From NCBI GenBank assembly GCA_017848855.1, contig JAFIHF010000004.1, positions 170,086 to 234,085 on the forward strand: a DNA stretch of 64,000 bases. Direction: 5' to 3'. Positions 25,401 to 33,770 of the stretch are shown here, piece after piece. How positions within the stretch are numbered: the first letter of the stretch is position 1; each line of letters starts with the position of its first letter. The notes below the pieces were generated by a model. The model was not told the origin of the DNA and ran no database searches. It saw only the letters and a list, made by a program, of their open reading frames with translations. Source of the DNA: Rhodanobacter denitrificans. Its GTDB lineage: Bacteria; Pseudomonadota; Gammaproteobacteria; Xanthomonadales; Rhodanobacteraceae. Both the position numbers and the translations under genes were made by a program.

Positions 25401-26084
25401 ATCCACACCGGCTACATCACCGATCTGGAAGCAGGCACCGTCACCTTCACGAACGTGACCGGCTACAGCCAGCCCGTGACCATCGAGCACCGCATCGAGG
25501 ACATGGCCGTGGTGCGCGACGTGCAGATCAACGGCGAGATCAGCTTCACGCGCCCGCTGACCCACGTCTATCCGCTGGCCAGTCCCGGCGATCCCGTCTC
25601 CGGCAGTTTCGTCTCCAGCGCGCTGGTGGCCGGTGATCTGTTCGCCCGAGTGAACCTCGTGTTCGATCAGAGCACCTGGAATGGCAGCTGGTCGGATGAA
25701 ATCATCGGCAGCGCCGCGACCGCCACCTTCAACCACACGCAATACCCGATCACGGTCACCAATCGCGGGGCGCTCACCGAGCGCTGGGTGGTGCGCATGA
25801 CCAACAGCACCTCGTTCGAGGTCATCGGCGAGAACGTCGGCGTGATCGCCACCGGCAACACCAGCGCCGACTGCGCCCCCAACAACCCCGCGACCGGCGT
25901 GCCGTACTTCCGTCTGCCCGCGCTCGGCTGGGGCAACGGCTGGGCCACCGGCAACGTGCTGCGCTTCAACACCATCGGCAGTCAGTTCCCGGTCTGGGTG
26001 GTGCGCACCGTCCAGCAGGGGCCGGAGTCCGTGCCCGACGACCACTTCACGCTGCTGATTCGCGGGGATGTCGACACGCCCTGA
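22476..26084 (+). CDS. Large repetitive tail-tip/tail-fibre protein
   Basis: A 1202-residue protein starting MPIQSGDVKLLKSAVMADVP. After an N-terminal ~200-residue domain it is built from a recurring module. Each copy has a PGxLxI strand, then a Gly-rich turn, then a G-x-I/V-D/N-Y-x-x-G motif (LGTIDYANGILSL, IGSVNYATGAVQF, RGSINYLSGAVTL, SGNVDYDTGLVRV). At least five copies are visible. This resembles stacked immunoglobulin-like or beta-helix modules of phage tips. No lambda L, K, I or J counterpart is present, so this protein may replace the central tip. Function is inferred from position. Confidence 0.6.
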   Translation: MPIQSGDVKLLKSAVMADVPEGGGAPTGLVIADGVSNAIFPDISELDRAGGRVNLRKSFVQVATDDTDTYFGANVIVAEPPQDERVSVTLFSTRKTFDTREQAQTRIEAYLNKGPEWAGYLFENHIAGQRVIQLFQRPSDAVPNVGQTLVLIENEGLPTQKEQYIRATAVSVVERSFTYNTDQDYKAAVVTVAISDALRFDFTGSPATRTFTRANNSTKVRDTVVADAGTYVGVVPLTQAANVGDFTIKGASIYTQLVPSAQTETPISFVPPYAAAGLPVPGAAPVSYTASHAWNTTLKFNLPGGCLPGSLSIVTDGITIFDDAGLLKTASGTLGTIDYANGILSLNSGSMSNSKAITYTPAAQLQRAPQSAEIAVTPESRSQSYVGTVNPVPQPGTLAISYMAQGRWYVLSDGGNGSLKGLDASYGAGTFNKNTGAFVVTLGALPDVGSSLILTWNVPTQETQQPTATLKASQALQLAPPEGKSVQPGTLTITWPHESGTGTRTASAATSGELSGAATGNLNVAQNLVSFAPNVLPPVGALLTVDYVAGPKQEDSFAHPSRDGQGKVPVTATLGSIEPGSLEIEWNTLTDTAVLGVYTQQQIQAMGLGLWNLVDPTQYARDDGAGNVLRAGQVIGSVNYATGAVQFQPDVTLKIPRPVYGAQRLGWASGVGQMFRLNYGGISYVDAPSMYPNDESGYVKLRYNSAGSTSNHSETFAFSPSFRLVPGVNAQVVTGTVLLAIAGSQPWGDNGQGTLREFTPSGWVTRGSINYLSGAVTLTSWSAGAANSITRASCVTTVGENISSEYVFRTGAAPLRPGSLSIQFARAVGGTQTVTAGIDGTITASGVSGNVDYDTGLVRVRFGTVVTAAGNESEPWFDAENVRGDGTIFRPEPVAASSLRYSAVAYSYLPLDAALLGIDPVRLPSDGRVPIFRPGGFAVVGHTGRITASVSNGQTIDAGRVRLSRVRVVGHDGVVIHTGYITDLEAGTVTFTNVTGYSQPVTIEHRIEDMAVVRDVQINGEISFTRPLTHVYPLASPGDPVSGSFVSSALVAGDLFARVNLVFDQSTWNGSWSDEIIGSAATATFNHTQYPITVTNRGALTERWVVRMTNSTSFEVIGENVGVIATGNTSADCAPNNPATGVPYFRLPALGWGNGWATGNVLRFNTIGSQFPVWVVRTVQQGPESVPDDHFTLLIRGDVDTP

Positions 26085-26136
26085 CGGCGTGGGTGGACAC
26101 CGCTTGATCTCTGAAACCTTTCTCGCAGGAATTCCT

Positions 26137-27402
26137 ATGACCGACCTGACCGTCAAATACTTCAGCAGCGGCATGACGGGTGCACCGCAGATCGCCAACA
26201 ACTGGGGCGATCTGGTGACGATGCTCGATGCCTGTCTCGTCAACGGCTTCGCGCTGAAAGCCATCGATACGCTGACCTTCGCCGATGGCGTGGCCACGGC
26301 CACCATTTCCTCGGGGCATGCCTATCGGCCTTTTCAGGTGATCGAAATCGCTGGCGCTGAGCAGCCCGAGTACAACGGGCAGTTCCGCGTGCTGACGGCG
26401 ACGATGACCACGTTCACCTACGCGGTGACCGGCACGCCCGTATCGCCCGCCACGACTGCGACGAGTCTCTCGGCCAAGGTCGCCCCGCTGGGATGGGAGA
26501 AGCCGTTCTCGTCGACTCACAAGGCCGCCTACCGCAGCACGAACCCGCAGTCACCGCAAAACCTGCTGCTGATCGACAACAGCCTCAAGACACCCAACTA
26601 CACGACAGGCTGGGCCAAATGGGCCAACGTCGGGATCGTCGAAGACCTGTCGGACATCGACACCATCGTCGGCGCGCAGGCCCCCTATGACCCGAACAAT
26701 CCGACCCAGAACTGGAAGCAGGTCACCGCCAGCCAGTGGGGTTGGTACAAGTGGTTCCACGCCCGAAGCAATCAGTACGAAAGCAATGGCGACAGCGGCG
26801 GCGGTGGGCGCAACTGGGTGCTCATTGGGGATGACCGGCTGTTCTTCCTCTTCTGCACCAATGCAGCGGGCTACGGCTGGTACGGCCGCAACTGCTATTG
26901 CTTCGGCGACCTCATCAGCTTCAAGCCGGGTGACAACTACGCCACGGTGCTGGCTGCCGACGACAACTACTCGGGGATGAGCAACTACTGGAGCTATCCG
27001 GGGCAGTTCAGCGGGTACGGGCTGGTGTCGTCCCTGGACTTCACGGGCAAGGTACTGCTGCGCAATCACACCCAGCTCGGCAACCCCGTTCGTTTCGGGC
27101 TCACATCCCTTAACACGAACAACGGCCAGCAGATCTGCGGCCGGGGCCCGACGCCGTTCCCGAATGGAGCCGACTACAGCCTGTGGCTGCTGCCGACCTA
27201 CGTGCGGCAGGAGGACGGCCACATGCGCGGCCTGATGCCCGGGATGCTATGGATGCCGCAGGATCGCCCGTACAGCGACCAGACCATCGTCGACAACGTG
27301 GTCGGTCAGGCGGGCAAGCGCTTCCTGCTGGTCAGGACGCAGTACAGCTCGGAAACCGAAGGCGCTCAGATTGCGTTCGACATCACCGGCCCGTGGAGGT
27401 AA
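26137..27402 (+). CDS. Tail-associated protein, unassigned
   Basis: A 421-residue protein starting MTDLTVKYFSSGMTGAPQIA. Its N-terminal region (GHAYRPFQVIEIAGAEQPEY) looks like a small beta domain that could bind the tail. The rest is rich in Trp, Tyr, Asn and Gly (NWKQVTASQWGWYKWFHARS), as in receptor-contact or fibre proteins. AGGA lies upstream of ATG 26137. No catalytic motif is seen. It lies between the large repetitive protein and another tip protein with 3-bp spacing. Confidence 0.6.
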   Translation: MTDLTVKYFSSGMTGAPQIANNWGDLVTMLDACLVNGFALKAIDTLTFADGVATATISSGHAYRPFQVIEIAGAEQPEYNGQFRVLTATMTTFTYAVTGTPVSPATTATSLSAKVAPLGWEKPFSSTHKAAYRSTNPQSPQNLLLIDNSLKTPNYTTGWAKWANVGIVEDLSDIDTIVGAQAPYDPNNPTQNWKQVTASQWGWYKWFHARSNQYESNGDSGGGGRNWVLIGDDRLFFLFCTNAAGYGWYGRNCYCFGDLISFKPGDNYATVLAADDNYSGMSNYWSYPGQFSGYGLVSSLDFTGKVLLRNHTQLGNPVRFGLTSLNTNNGQQICGRGPTPFPNGADYSLWLLPTYVRQEDGHMRGLMPGMLWMPQDRPYSDQTIVDNVVGQAGKRFLLVRTQYSSETEGAQIAFDITGPWR

Positions 27403-27405
27403 GCC

Positions 27406-28491
27406 ATGAGCTACCCGCTGAGCGAGTCCTTCGCTGTCGAGCCTTCCACCGGCTACACCGCAGTCCTGGGCGGAATGTCCGCGACGCACAACAGCGCGCA
27501 GCAGTCCATCGACATCTCGGCCCCCAACAGCCAGTCCATCCTGCGCTTCAACGAAGCCGCCCACGGCGATTTCTGGTTCGAGGCCGACGTCGAGTTGCTG
27601 ACCGACCCGAGCGCCCGTAAGCACATCGGGCTGTGGATGACGACCGGCAACGGAGCCGAAGGCTACCGGTTCGCCCATCTCGATGGCGCGTGGAGCGTGT
27701 CGCGCTGGAACAGCGGCTTTGGCGATGGGGCGGGCGTGACGGGCGGTATCAACGACGGCGCGAAGCCCATCGCCGGGCTGCCCGACGTGGCCCCGACGTT
27801 CAATGTCGGCCAGCGATTGATCTTGCGCTGCGAGGTGATCACCGGAGCCTTCGACGCCAACGGCGTGCCCTGGGCGCGGCTGATCCAGTTCAAGGCCGGC
27901 GGCGTTCTGCTGTTCCAGGTCGGGGATGCTGCCTATCGGGGCAAGCTGATCCCGGGCGTGTTTCTGTACGGCGCCACGGCACGCGTCCACGCCATCGCAG
28001 GCGACACCCCGTCTGGTTTGCCCGACTTTCCGACGACGGTGGGCGTCAACGCCGACGACGATCTGCTGCCACTGGCCGGTGGCTCGACCTCGGTGCCGCC
28101 CGATCCCGCCGCGAACATCGGCGTCAATGCCCAGGTCGACCTGTCGCGTCTCAACAGCCCGTCGAGCAATCTGTGGAACCGAGGAGGTGGCTACGACTGG
28201 CACTTCCGCCCGCTTCCGAACGCTCGCAAGGACATCCACTTCAGCGGCCACGGCTTCATCGCCGGAACCGTCAAGGAGAAAGGGCAGCCCGACCAACCGC
28301 TGGTGCGGCGGGTGCAGCTCATCAGCGAGAACACCCGTGTCCTGGTCGCCGAGACCTGGTCTGACAGCGGCGGCAACTATCGATTCGAACTGCTGGACCC
28401 GGCGCAGCGATACACCGTGGTCAGCTACGACCACAAGCAGATGTACCGCGCCGTGATCGCGGACAACCTACGCGCGGAGATGATGCCGTGA
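27406..28491 (+). CDS. Tail-tip protein with carboxypeptidase-regulatory-like C-terminus
   Basis: A 361-residue protein starting MSYPLSESFAVEPSTGYTAV. The N-terminal ~180 residues look like a jelly-roll or lectin-type sheet (HGDFWFEADVELLTDPSARK). The last ~80 residues (FIAGTVKEKGQPDQPLVRRV, SDSGGNYRFELLDPAQRYTV) resemble a carboxypeptidase-regulatory beta-sandwich. Such domains occur in phage adhesins. It overlaps the next gene by 4 bp (GTGA). Confidence 0.55.
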   Translation: MSYPLSESFAVEPSTGYTAVLGGMSATHNSAQQSIDISAPNSQSILRFNEAAHGDFWFEADVELLTDPSARKHIGLWMTTGNGAEGYRFAHLDGAWSVSRWNSGFGDGAGVTGGINDGAKPIAGLPDVAPTFNVGQRLILRCEVITGAFDANGVPWARLIQFKAGGVLLFQVGDAAYRGKLIPGVFLYGATARVHAIAGDTPSGLPDFPTTVGVNADDDLLPLAGGSTSVPPDPAANIGVNAQVDLSRLNSPSSNLWNRGGGYDWHFRPLPNARKDIHFSGHGFIAGTVKEKGQPDQPLVRRVQLISENTRVLVAETWSDSGGNYRFELLDPAQRYTVVSYDHKQMYRAVIADNLRAEMMP

Positions 28492-28883
28492 CCGTTGCCA
28501 TCACTGTCGAACACAACGAGGCGCGGCTGGCAGGTACTTTGGCCTTCCTCGATGCAGGGACAAACCCGTCGCGCCTGCGCATTTACGGAGGTACGCGACC
28601 CGCCACCCCGGCGACAACGCCTGCAAGCGCGATGTTGGTGGAGATCAGACTCACCAAGCCTGCAGGCACGATTGCAGGCGGGCTCCTCACCCTGACGCAA
28701 CAGGAGGACGGGCTGATCACGGCCACCGGCGTCGCCACGTGGGCGCGGCTTGTCAACGGCAACGAAGTCACGGCCCTGGATCTGGACTGCAGCGGCACCG
28801 ACGGCAGCGGTGACGTGAAGCTGGCCAGCACCAATCTCTATCTGGGTGGCGATGCCCGGATGGTGTCTGCGATCCTGGGGTAG
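28488..28883 (+). CDS. Small beta-rich tail protein
   Basis: A 131-residue protein with a GTG start overlapping the previous stop. It begins MTVAITVEHNEARLAGTLAF and is mostly strands (LTKPAGTIAGGLLTLTQQED, GDVKLASTNLYLGGDARMVS). It is not recognised beyond a phage tail-protein look. The 3-bp gap to the next gene supports its place in the tip module. Confidence 0.55.
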   Translation: MTVAITVEHNEARLAGTLAFLDAGTNPSRLRIYGGTRPATPATTPASAMLVEIRLTKPAGTIAGGLLTLTQQEDGLITATGVATWARLVNGNEVTALDLDCSGTDGSGDVKLASTNLYLGGDARMVSAILG

Positions 28884-28886
28884 GCC

Positions 28887-30914
28887 GTGCCTGCCGTTCT
28901 CAACGAGGTGACCCTGGTCGCCGCGTTGCCAGCGCCCACCGCCAGCGTGGCGGTCGGGCCACCGCTGGTCGATCTGCTGTTCGACCAACCGGCTGCCACC
29001 GACGCCCACTTGGTGTTCGGGGCCAACTACATCGCGCCGCGCGACGATGTGACGGTGCGGGCCACGCTGCCGTTGCCGGTTGTCACGATCAAGTTCATCC
29101 CACCGGCACGGGCAGAGTTGTTGGCCGAGCTGCCGGGCCTGACGGTGCAGTCGCTGGTCTTGCGCCCGAGCGTGCCCTTGAACGTGGGGGCAGGCGCTGG
29201 CGCAAGCCTGCCCGGCGTTGTGTTCACTGGCGAGGTCAGGTACGCGTCGCACACGCAGCGCCCCACGGTGGGTCGGACTTCGCACCACTGGCAGGTGGCG
29301 CAGCAGACGGAGGAAGGCGCGAATCAGGGCCAGCAGGATGCGGCCGCGACGCCCGCAGGCTGGGAGACGTTCTGGCGGCGAACGATTGCCTCGCCACAAG
29401 GCATTGCGCATCGGCTACCCCCGGTCTTGGCCTCGCTGCCTGCGCAGCGTCGCACGGGCCAGCAACAGGCCCGGCGCTTCCACGACCTGACGTGGTTCGG
29501 GCATCAGGATGGCACGTATCTCGAACTGGCTCGCCTGGGTCTGTTCCAGAACGCGGTCCGCCTGCGGGATGCGACGCGGTTTCGTCATCAGGACGGCGAC
29601 CGCACCAAGGGCGCGGGGCGGGTGAGCTTTTGGCAAACGGCGCGGCAGCTCACCCAGCGTCAAGCGAGTGATTTTCAGCGTGCGAGCCCGTCAATCAAGG
29701 GATGGCGTGGCCGGTATCAGGATGCCGTGCCGCCACCGCCGGGGATCAGCGTTTGGGTGGTTCCCGTGCCGCCCGCGCCGCAGCCTTGCTACACGCCGAG
29801 CGCCCACCTGCTGTTCGCTGCGCTGGCACCGGCGGACGGCCACTTGCTGTTCGTTTGTGAAAACCACATCGACCCGCCGCCTCCCGATGGGGAGCCGGTG
29901 GTCGTCCCCGTTCGGAGGGTGTATTTCGTGATCAACAACGTGACGCTGCACCGGCTGCCCGATGGCCTACCGGTGCCGGTGTTCAACCTCTCACTGTCGC
30001 TCGATGCCGCCTCCTGGACGTGGGGTTTCGATGCGCTGCTTCCTGCCGCCGCAGAAGCCCTTGTCGCCCCCGGCAGCAACGGCGGCCCGGTCGAACTGGT
30101 GGCCAGCGTCAATGGGACGCCGTTTCGCGTGCTGGCAGAGAGCATCAGCCGCGAGCGGGTGTTTGGAGACGCGAGCATCCGCATCTCGGGACGAGGGCGC
30201 AACGCCGTGCTGGCCGCGCCCTATGCGCCGGTGATGAACTTCCAGCAGCCGCAGGCGCGCACGGCGCAGCAGTTGATGGACGACGTGCTCACGCTCAATG
30301 GCATTCCGTTGGGTTGGAACATCGATTGGGGCCTGACGGACTGGAACGTTCCGGCCGGGGTGTTCACCCGGCAGGGCACGTGGATGGAAGCACTGGTTGC
30401 CATTGCCAGCGCGGCCGGGGGTTACCTGATCCCGCACCCATCCGACCAGAGCATCCGCGTGCACCACCGGTATCCGGTCGCGCCTTGGGAGTGGAACACC
30501 GTCACGCCGGACTTCGTGCTGCCCGTCGATGCGGTGGCCCGCGAGTCGTTGCGCTGGGTGGAGAAGCCCGGCTACAACCGTGTGTTCGTGTCCGGCCAGG
30601 ATATCGGTGTTCTGGGTCAGGTCACTCGCGCAGGCACGGCGGGCGATGTGCTGGCCCCGATGGTGGTCGACGCGCTGATCACCGAGGCCACTGCGGCGCG
30701 CCAGCGAGGCGTCGCCGTACTGGCCGATACCGGGCAACAGATCGAAGTGAGCCTGCGCCTGCCGGTGCTCGCCGAGACCGGGATCATCGAGCCGGGTGCA
30801 TTCGTCGAGTACCAGGACGGCAGCTTCACCCGCCTGGGACTGGTGCGCTCGACGCAGATCGAGGCGGGAATGCCCGAGGTCTGGCAGACGCTGGGGGTGC
30901 AGGGCTATGCATAA
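28887..30914 (+). CDS. Baseplate/tail-tip hub-like protein
   Basis: A 675-residue protein with a GTG start. Residues ~1-110 and ~300-330 hold a duplicated DAHLVFGANYI/DGHLLFVCENHI segment. Residues ~130-290 carry HQDG-containing repeats rich in Arg and Gln. The second half (INNVTLHRLPDGLPVPVFNL, ARTAQQLMDDVLTLNGIPLG) matches the layout of tail hub proteins of the gpD/gp27 class. The hub joins the tape measure end to the tip. No clear lysin domain is visible, and the hub assignment is inference. Confidence 0.6.
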   Translation: MPAVLNEVTLVAALPAPTASVAVGPPLVDLLFDQPAATDAHLVFGANYIAPRDDVTVRATLPLPVVTIKFIPPARAELLAELPGLTVQSLVLRPSVPLNVGAGAGASLPGVVFTGEVRYASHTQRPTVGRTSHHWQVAQQTEEGANQGQQDAAATPAGWETFWRRTIASPQGIAHRLPPVLASLPAQRRTGQQQARRFHDLTWFGHQDGTYLELARLGLFQNAVRLRDATRFRHQDGDRTKGAGRVSFWQTARQLTQRQASDFQRASPSIKGWRGRYQDAVPPPPGISVWVVPVPPAPQPCYTPSAHLLFAALAPADGHLLFVCENHIDPPPPDGEPVVVPVRRVYFVINNVTLHRLPDGLPVPVFNLSLSLDAASWTWGFDALLPAAAEALVAPGSNGGPVELVASVNGTPFRVLAESISRERVFGDASIRISGRGRNAVLAAPYAPVMNFQQPQARTAQQLMDDVLTLNGIPLGWNIDWGLTDWNVPAGVFTRQGTWMEALVAIASAAGGYLIPHPSDQSIRVHHRYPVAPWEWNTVTPDFVLPVDAVARESLRWVEKPGYNRVFVSGQDIGVLGQVTRAGTAGDVLAPMVVDALITEATAARQRGVAVLADTGQQIEVSLRLPVLAETGIIEPGAFVEYQDGSFTRLGLVRSTQIEAGMPEVWQTLGVQGYA

Positions 30915-31128
30915 CCTCTACGAGCAGTTCCGCCAGCTGATCCCCGACCCGCCGCTGCAGGCGGGCACCGTGATCGACGTCGGCTCCGGCGTGGTCACCG
31001 TCGCATTGCCCGGTGGCGGCCTGATCCGGGCCCGTGGCAATACGGCCGTCGGCCAGAAGGTGTTCGTCCGCGATGACGTCGTCGAAGGCATCGCGCCGAG
31101 TCTGACCCTGGAGATCATCGAAATCTAA
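30907..31128 (+). CDS. Small OB-fold-like tail-tip protein
   Basis: A 73-residue protein starting MHNLYEQFRQLIPDPPLQAG. It has strands IDVGSGVVTVALPGGGLIRA and VGQKVFVRDDVVEGIA, an OB-like barrel typical of small hub caps or spike bases. It overlaps the hub gene by 8 bp and is the last structural gene before a terminator. The role is inferred. Confidence 0.6.
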   Translation: MHNLYEQFRQLIPDPPLQAGTVIDVGSGVVTVALPGGGLIRARGNTAVGQKVFVRDDVVEGIAPSLTLEIIEI

Positions 31129-31158
31129 AGCACCGCCGTTTCACCGATCACCCCTGAG

Positions 31159-31194
31159 ACCCGCCTCGATGCCGACGCATCAGGCGGGTTTCGC
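31159..31194 (+). terminator. Terminator hairpin after tail genes
   Basis: ACCCGCCT near 31159 and AGGCGGGT near 31184 form the outer stem. GATGC and GCATC form an inner stem, and TTTCGC follows. It lies between the last tail gene and the lysis cassette. The T-run is short, so it may be partial and allow readthrough into lysis genes. Confidence 0.6.
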
Positions 31195-31211
31195 ATTTCT
31201 GGAGAAAGCAA

Positions 31212-31517
31212 ATGACCGAACCCGAACAACAACAGCCCGCGCTCGTCGAGAACATGCTGCTCTTGCGCCGCGACGACTTCGACGAGCTGCTCGACCGCGC
31301 CGCCCAACGCGGAGCCGAGCGTTGCCTCGCCCATCTCGGCTTGGAGAACGGCAGTGCCGCCCGCGACATCCGCGAACTGCGTGATCTGCTGGATGCGTGG
31401 CGCGACGCGCGGCGCACCGCGTGGCAGACCACCATCAAGGTCGTCACGACCGGCATCCTGGCCGCGCTGCTGGTGGGTGCTGCCATCAAGCTCAAGCTGA
31501 TGGGAGGCTCGCAATGA
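31212..31517 (+). CDS. DUF6127-like membrane protein, probable lysis accessory
   Basis: A 101-residue protein starting MTEPEQQQPALVENMLLLRR. It has an acidic helical front part and a single hydrophobic segment near the C-terminus (TTIKVVTTGILAALLVGAAI). This matches the DUF6127 family next to phage holins. It overlaps the holin gene by 4 bp (ATGA), so it is likely an antiholin or a lysis timing factor. GGAGAAA lies upstream of the start. Confidence 0.65.
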   Translation: MTEPEQQQPALVENMLLLRRDDFDELLDRAAQRGAERCLAHLGLENGSAARDIRELRDLLDAWRDARRTAWQTTIKVVTTGILAALLVGAAIKLKLMGGSQ

Positions 31518-31990
31518 TCGAGACCTTGCTCGGTGGCCTCCTCGGCGGGGCCTTCCGTCTCGCGCCGGAAATCCTGAAATGGCTCGACCGCAAGGGCGAG
31601 CGCGGCCACGAGCTGGCGATGCAGGACAAGGCGCTGGAGTTCGAGAAGCTGCGCGGCGCGCAGCGGATGGCCGAGATCGGCGCGAGCGCGGATGCGGCGT
31701 GGAACGTCGGTGCCATCGAGACGCTGCGCGAAGCCGTCCGCACGCAAGGCGAGAAGACCGGCGTGCGTTGGGCCGATGCGCTGTCCAGCAGCGTGCGGCC
31801 CGTCATCACCTACTGGTTCATGGCGTTGTACTGCGCGGCCAAGACGGCGGCGTTCGCGGCCGCCGTGACGGCCGGCGCGAGCTGGGGCGTGGCCGTCCTG
31901 CACGCCTGGACGGAGGCCGATCAGGCGCTGTGGGCCGGGGTGCTGAACTTCTGGTTCCTCGGCCGCGTGTTCGACCGGGTGCGGCCGTGA
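31514..31990 (+). CDS. Holin (3-TM type)
   Basis: A 158-residue protein starting MIETLLGGLLGGAFRLAPEI, with an amphipathic N-terminal region and two clear hydrophobic segments near the C-terminus (YWFMALYCAAKTAAFAAAVT, AGVLNFWFLGRVF). This is the layout of the 'holin of 3TMs' type found beside phage endolysins. It permits endolysin access to the periplasm. It overlaps both neighbours by 4 bp. Confidence 0.75.
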   Translation: MIETLLGGLLGGAFRLAPEILKWLDRKGERGHELAMQDKALEFEKLRGAQRMAEIGASADAAWNVGAIETLREAVRTQGEKTGVRWADALSSSVRPVITYWFMALYCAAKTAAFAAAVTAGASWGVAVLHAWTEADQALWAGVLNFWFLGRVFDRVRP

Positions 31991-32451
31991 TCGAGATGCC
32001 GCACACGGCCATCGACCTGGCCAAGCGCTTTGAGGGCTTCCACCGCGTGCCGAAAACCGATCCGAGCCGTGCGCACCCGTACATCTGCCCCGCAGGGTTC
32101 TGGACGATTGGCTACGGCCATCTCTGTGATCCGAAGCATCCGCCGATCACCGAGGGGGAAGCGGAAGCCTATTTGGCCCGTGACCTGAACGCGGCGCTGG
32201 CCGCCACGCTGCGCCACTGCCCGGTGTTGATTGCCGAACCCGAGGGGCGGCTGGCGGCCATCGTGGACTTCACGTTCAACCTTGGCGGCGGGCGCTTGCA
32301 GACGTCGACGCTGCGGCGGCGAGTAAACCAGCGCGACTGGGCCGCCGCCGCGATGGAGCTGCGGCGATGGGTCTATGGCGGCGGCAAGGTGCTTCCCGGA
32401 CTTGTCACACGGCGAGAAGCCGAAGCGTCTTGGCTGCTTCGCAACGCCTGA
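31987..32451 (+). CDS. Endolysin, T4-type lysozyme (GH24)
   Basis: A 154-residue protein with a GTG start overlapping the holin stop. RFEGF near residue 16 supplies the catalytic Glu, and FWTIGYGHLCD follows with the Thr and the family GYGH. TRREAEASWLL ends the domain. It would hydrolyse peptidoglycan. No signal peptide or SAR segment is seen, so release depends on the holin. No Rz/Rz1 spanin is visible after it. Confidence 0.92.
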   Translation: MIEMPHTAIDLAKRFEGFHRVPKTDPSRAHPYICPAGFWTIGYGHLCDPKHPPITEGEAEAYLARDLNAALAATLRHCPVLIAEPEGRLAAIVDFTFNLGGGRLQTSTLRRRVNQRDWAAAAMELRRWVYGGGKVLPGLVTRREAEASWLLRNA

Positions 32452-32539
32452 CCTCATCAAATCAAGAACCGCTTCCCGCGCCAGCAAGAGACGCGGACTG
32501 GAGTGATGCGCCCGTCACCACGCCTTCACAGCCCGCGGA

Positions 32540-32612
32540 AAGTGTGAGAAAATACTGATAGTCCGCTTTATGCGTTTTAAAAATCTATATAAATCACGGT
32601 GTTAGGTTCGTT
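32540..32612 (+). promoter_or_regulatory. AT-rich promoter region before the IetA-like gene
   Basis: The short gap after the lysozyme changes from GC-rich to AT-rich. It holds CTTTATG, TTTTAAAAATC and a TATATAA box just before the ATPase ATG at 32613. This marks the left edge of the defence cargo and gives it its own promoter, independent of late phage transcription. The exact boxes cannot be fixed by eye. Confidence 0.45.
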
Positions 32613-33770
32613 ATGGGCGAGTTGAGCGGTTTAAAGGCAGATTTAGCCCAGGTTGTTCGGTTGGCGCTGGCCGAGCAGACAGAGGACGTGCGCCTGTTCG
32701 CCGCGAGGCTGGTCAGGAAGTACCGGGGCAGCGAACCTGATTTGGCAGAACAGGTAGATCTGTTTCTTCGTGCCAAGCCGCATCGGGCAGGCGCGCCGCT
32801 GCGCAAGGCGGCCGCGCCGTCACTGCCGGAGCAGGTGCTGCCCGTGGATGACGAATCGCGTCTGTCGTTACTGAAGGTTTTCAAGGATTCTCCAGATCGG
32901 GAGGCACCGTTGTTGTCTGCCGAGTTGGGAGAGTCCCTCGGACAATTGATCCATGAACGCAAGCAGACGGCACGTCTTGCCGCACTGGGCTTGACCCCGA
33001 CGCGCTCGGCCATCTTTGTCGGTCAACCGGGCGTGGGCAAAACGCTGACGGCGCGCTGGTTGGCCGCCCAGCTTGGTGCGCCGTTGTACGTGCTTGATCT
33101 GACAGCCGTGATGAGTAGTCTGCTGGGACGCAGCGGCAGCAATCTCCGTGCAGCGTTGGATTTCGCCAAACGCAGCCCCTGCGTCTTGCTGCTCGATGAG
33201 ATCGATGCAATCGCTAAGCGCCGCAGCGATGACAGTGACGTAGGCGAACTTAAACGACTGGTGACAGTGATCTTGCAGGAGGTCGATGAATGGCCTGCGA
33301 CGGGATTGCTACTGGCTGCCACCAATCACCCCGAGCTGATCGACCCGGCACTGTGGCGACGATTCGATCTGGTCGCGGAATTCAAGGTGCCAGAGGCAGC
33401 GTCGGTCAAGGAAGCCGTCAAGCGGTTCCTGGGACCGGATTTCGCGCTGTTCGGTCGCTGGATCGAGATTCTGACCTTCGCATTTCACGGCCAATCCTTC
33501 AGCGACATCGAGCGTGAGATACAGCGCTTTCGGCGTGCCGTGGCGTTGGGAACGACGCCAGATGCCGACTTGATCGAGGAATTCATCAAGGCACGTGCCC
33601 TGTCGTTGGATCGGCAGGGCCGCATCGACATGGCAGTGTTGCTGGCAAAGCAGACGCGCCTGTCCCAGCACAGCATCTCGGACATCACCGGAGTGAGCCG
33701 GGACACCATTCGCAAATACACAACCGACGGATCGACCGTCGTTCCCAAAAAGCGGAGGCGTGAGGCATGA
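32613..33770 (+). CDS. ietA: AAA ATPase of an IetAS-like defence pair
   Basis: A 385-residue protein with an N-terminal helical domain and an AAA core. Walker A GQPGVGKT is near residue 137 and Walker B VLLLDEIDAI is near 191. ATNHPELIDPALWRRFDLV follows, with the arginine-finger region. The last ~40 residues include SQHSISDITGVSRDTIRKY, an HTH-like stretch. The next gene is a subtilisin and overlaps by 4 bp. That pairing matches the IetAS anti-phage system (ATPase plus subtilisin). The identification is by gene pair and motifs, not by database search. Confidence 0.82.
   Translation: MGELSGLKADLAQVVRLALAEQTEDVRLFAARLVRKYRGSEPDLAEQVDLFLRAKPHRAGAPLRKAAAPSLPEQVLPVDDESRLSLLKVFKDSPDREAPLLSAELGESLGQLIHERKQTARLAALGLTPTRSAIFVGQPGVGKTLTARWLAAQLGAPLYVLDLTAVMSSLLGRSGSNLRAALDFAKRSPCVLLLDEIDAIAKRRSDDSDVGELKRLVTVILQEVDEWPATGLLLAATNHPELIDPALWRRFDLVAEFKVPEAASVKEAVKRFLGPDFALFGRWIEILTFAFHGQSFSDIEREIQRFRRAVALGTTPDADLIEEFIKARALSLDRQGRIDMAVLLAKQTRLSQHSISDITGVSRDTIRKYTTDGSTVVPKKRRREA

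Noticed and set aside
23826-26306. 826-residue minus-strand open frame
   Set aside because: Shadow of the 1202-residue tail-tip gene, with no family resemblance.
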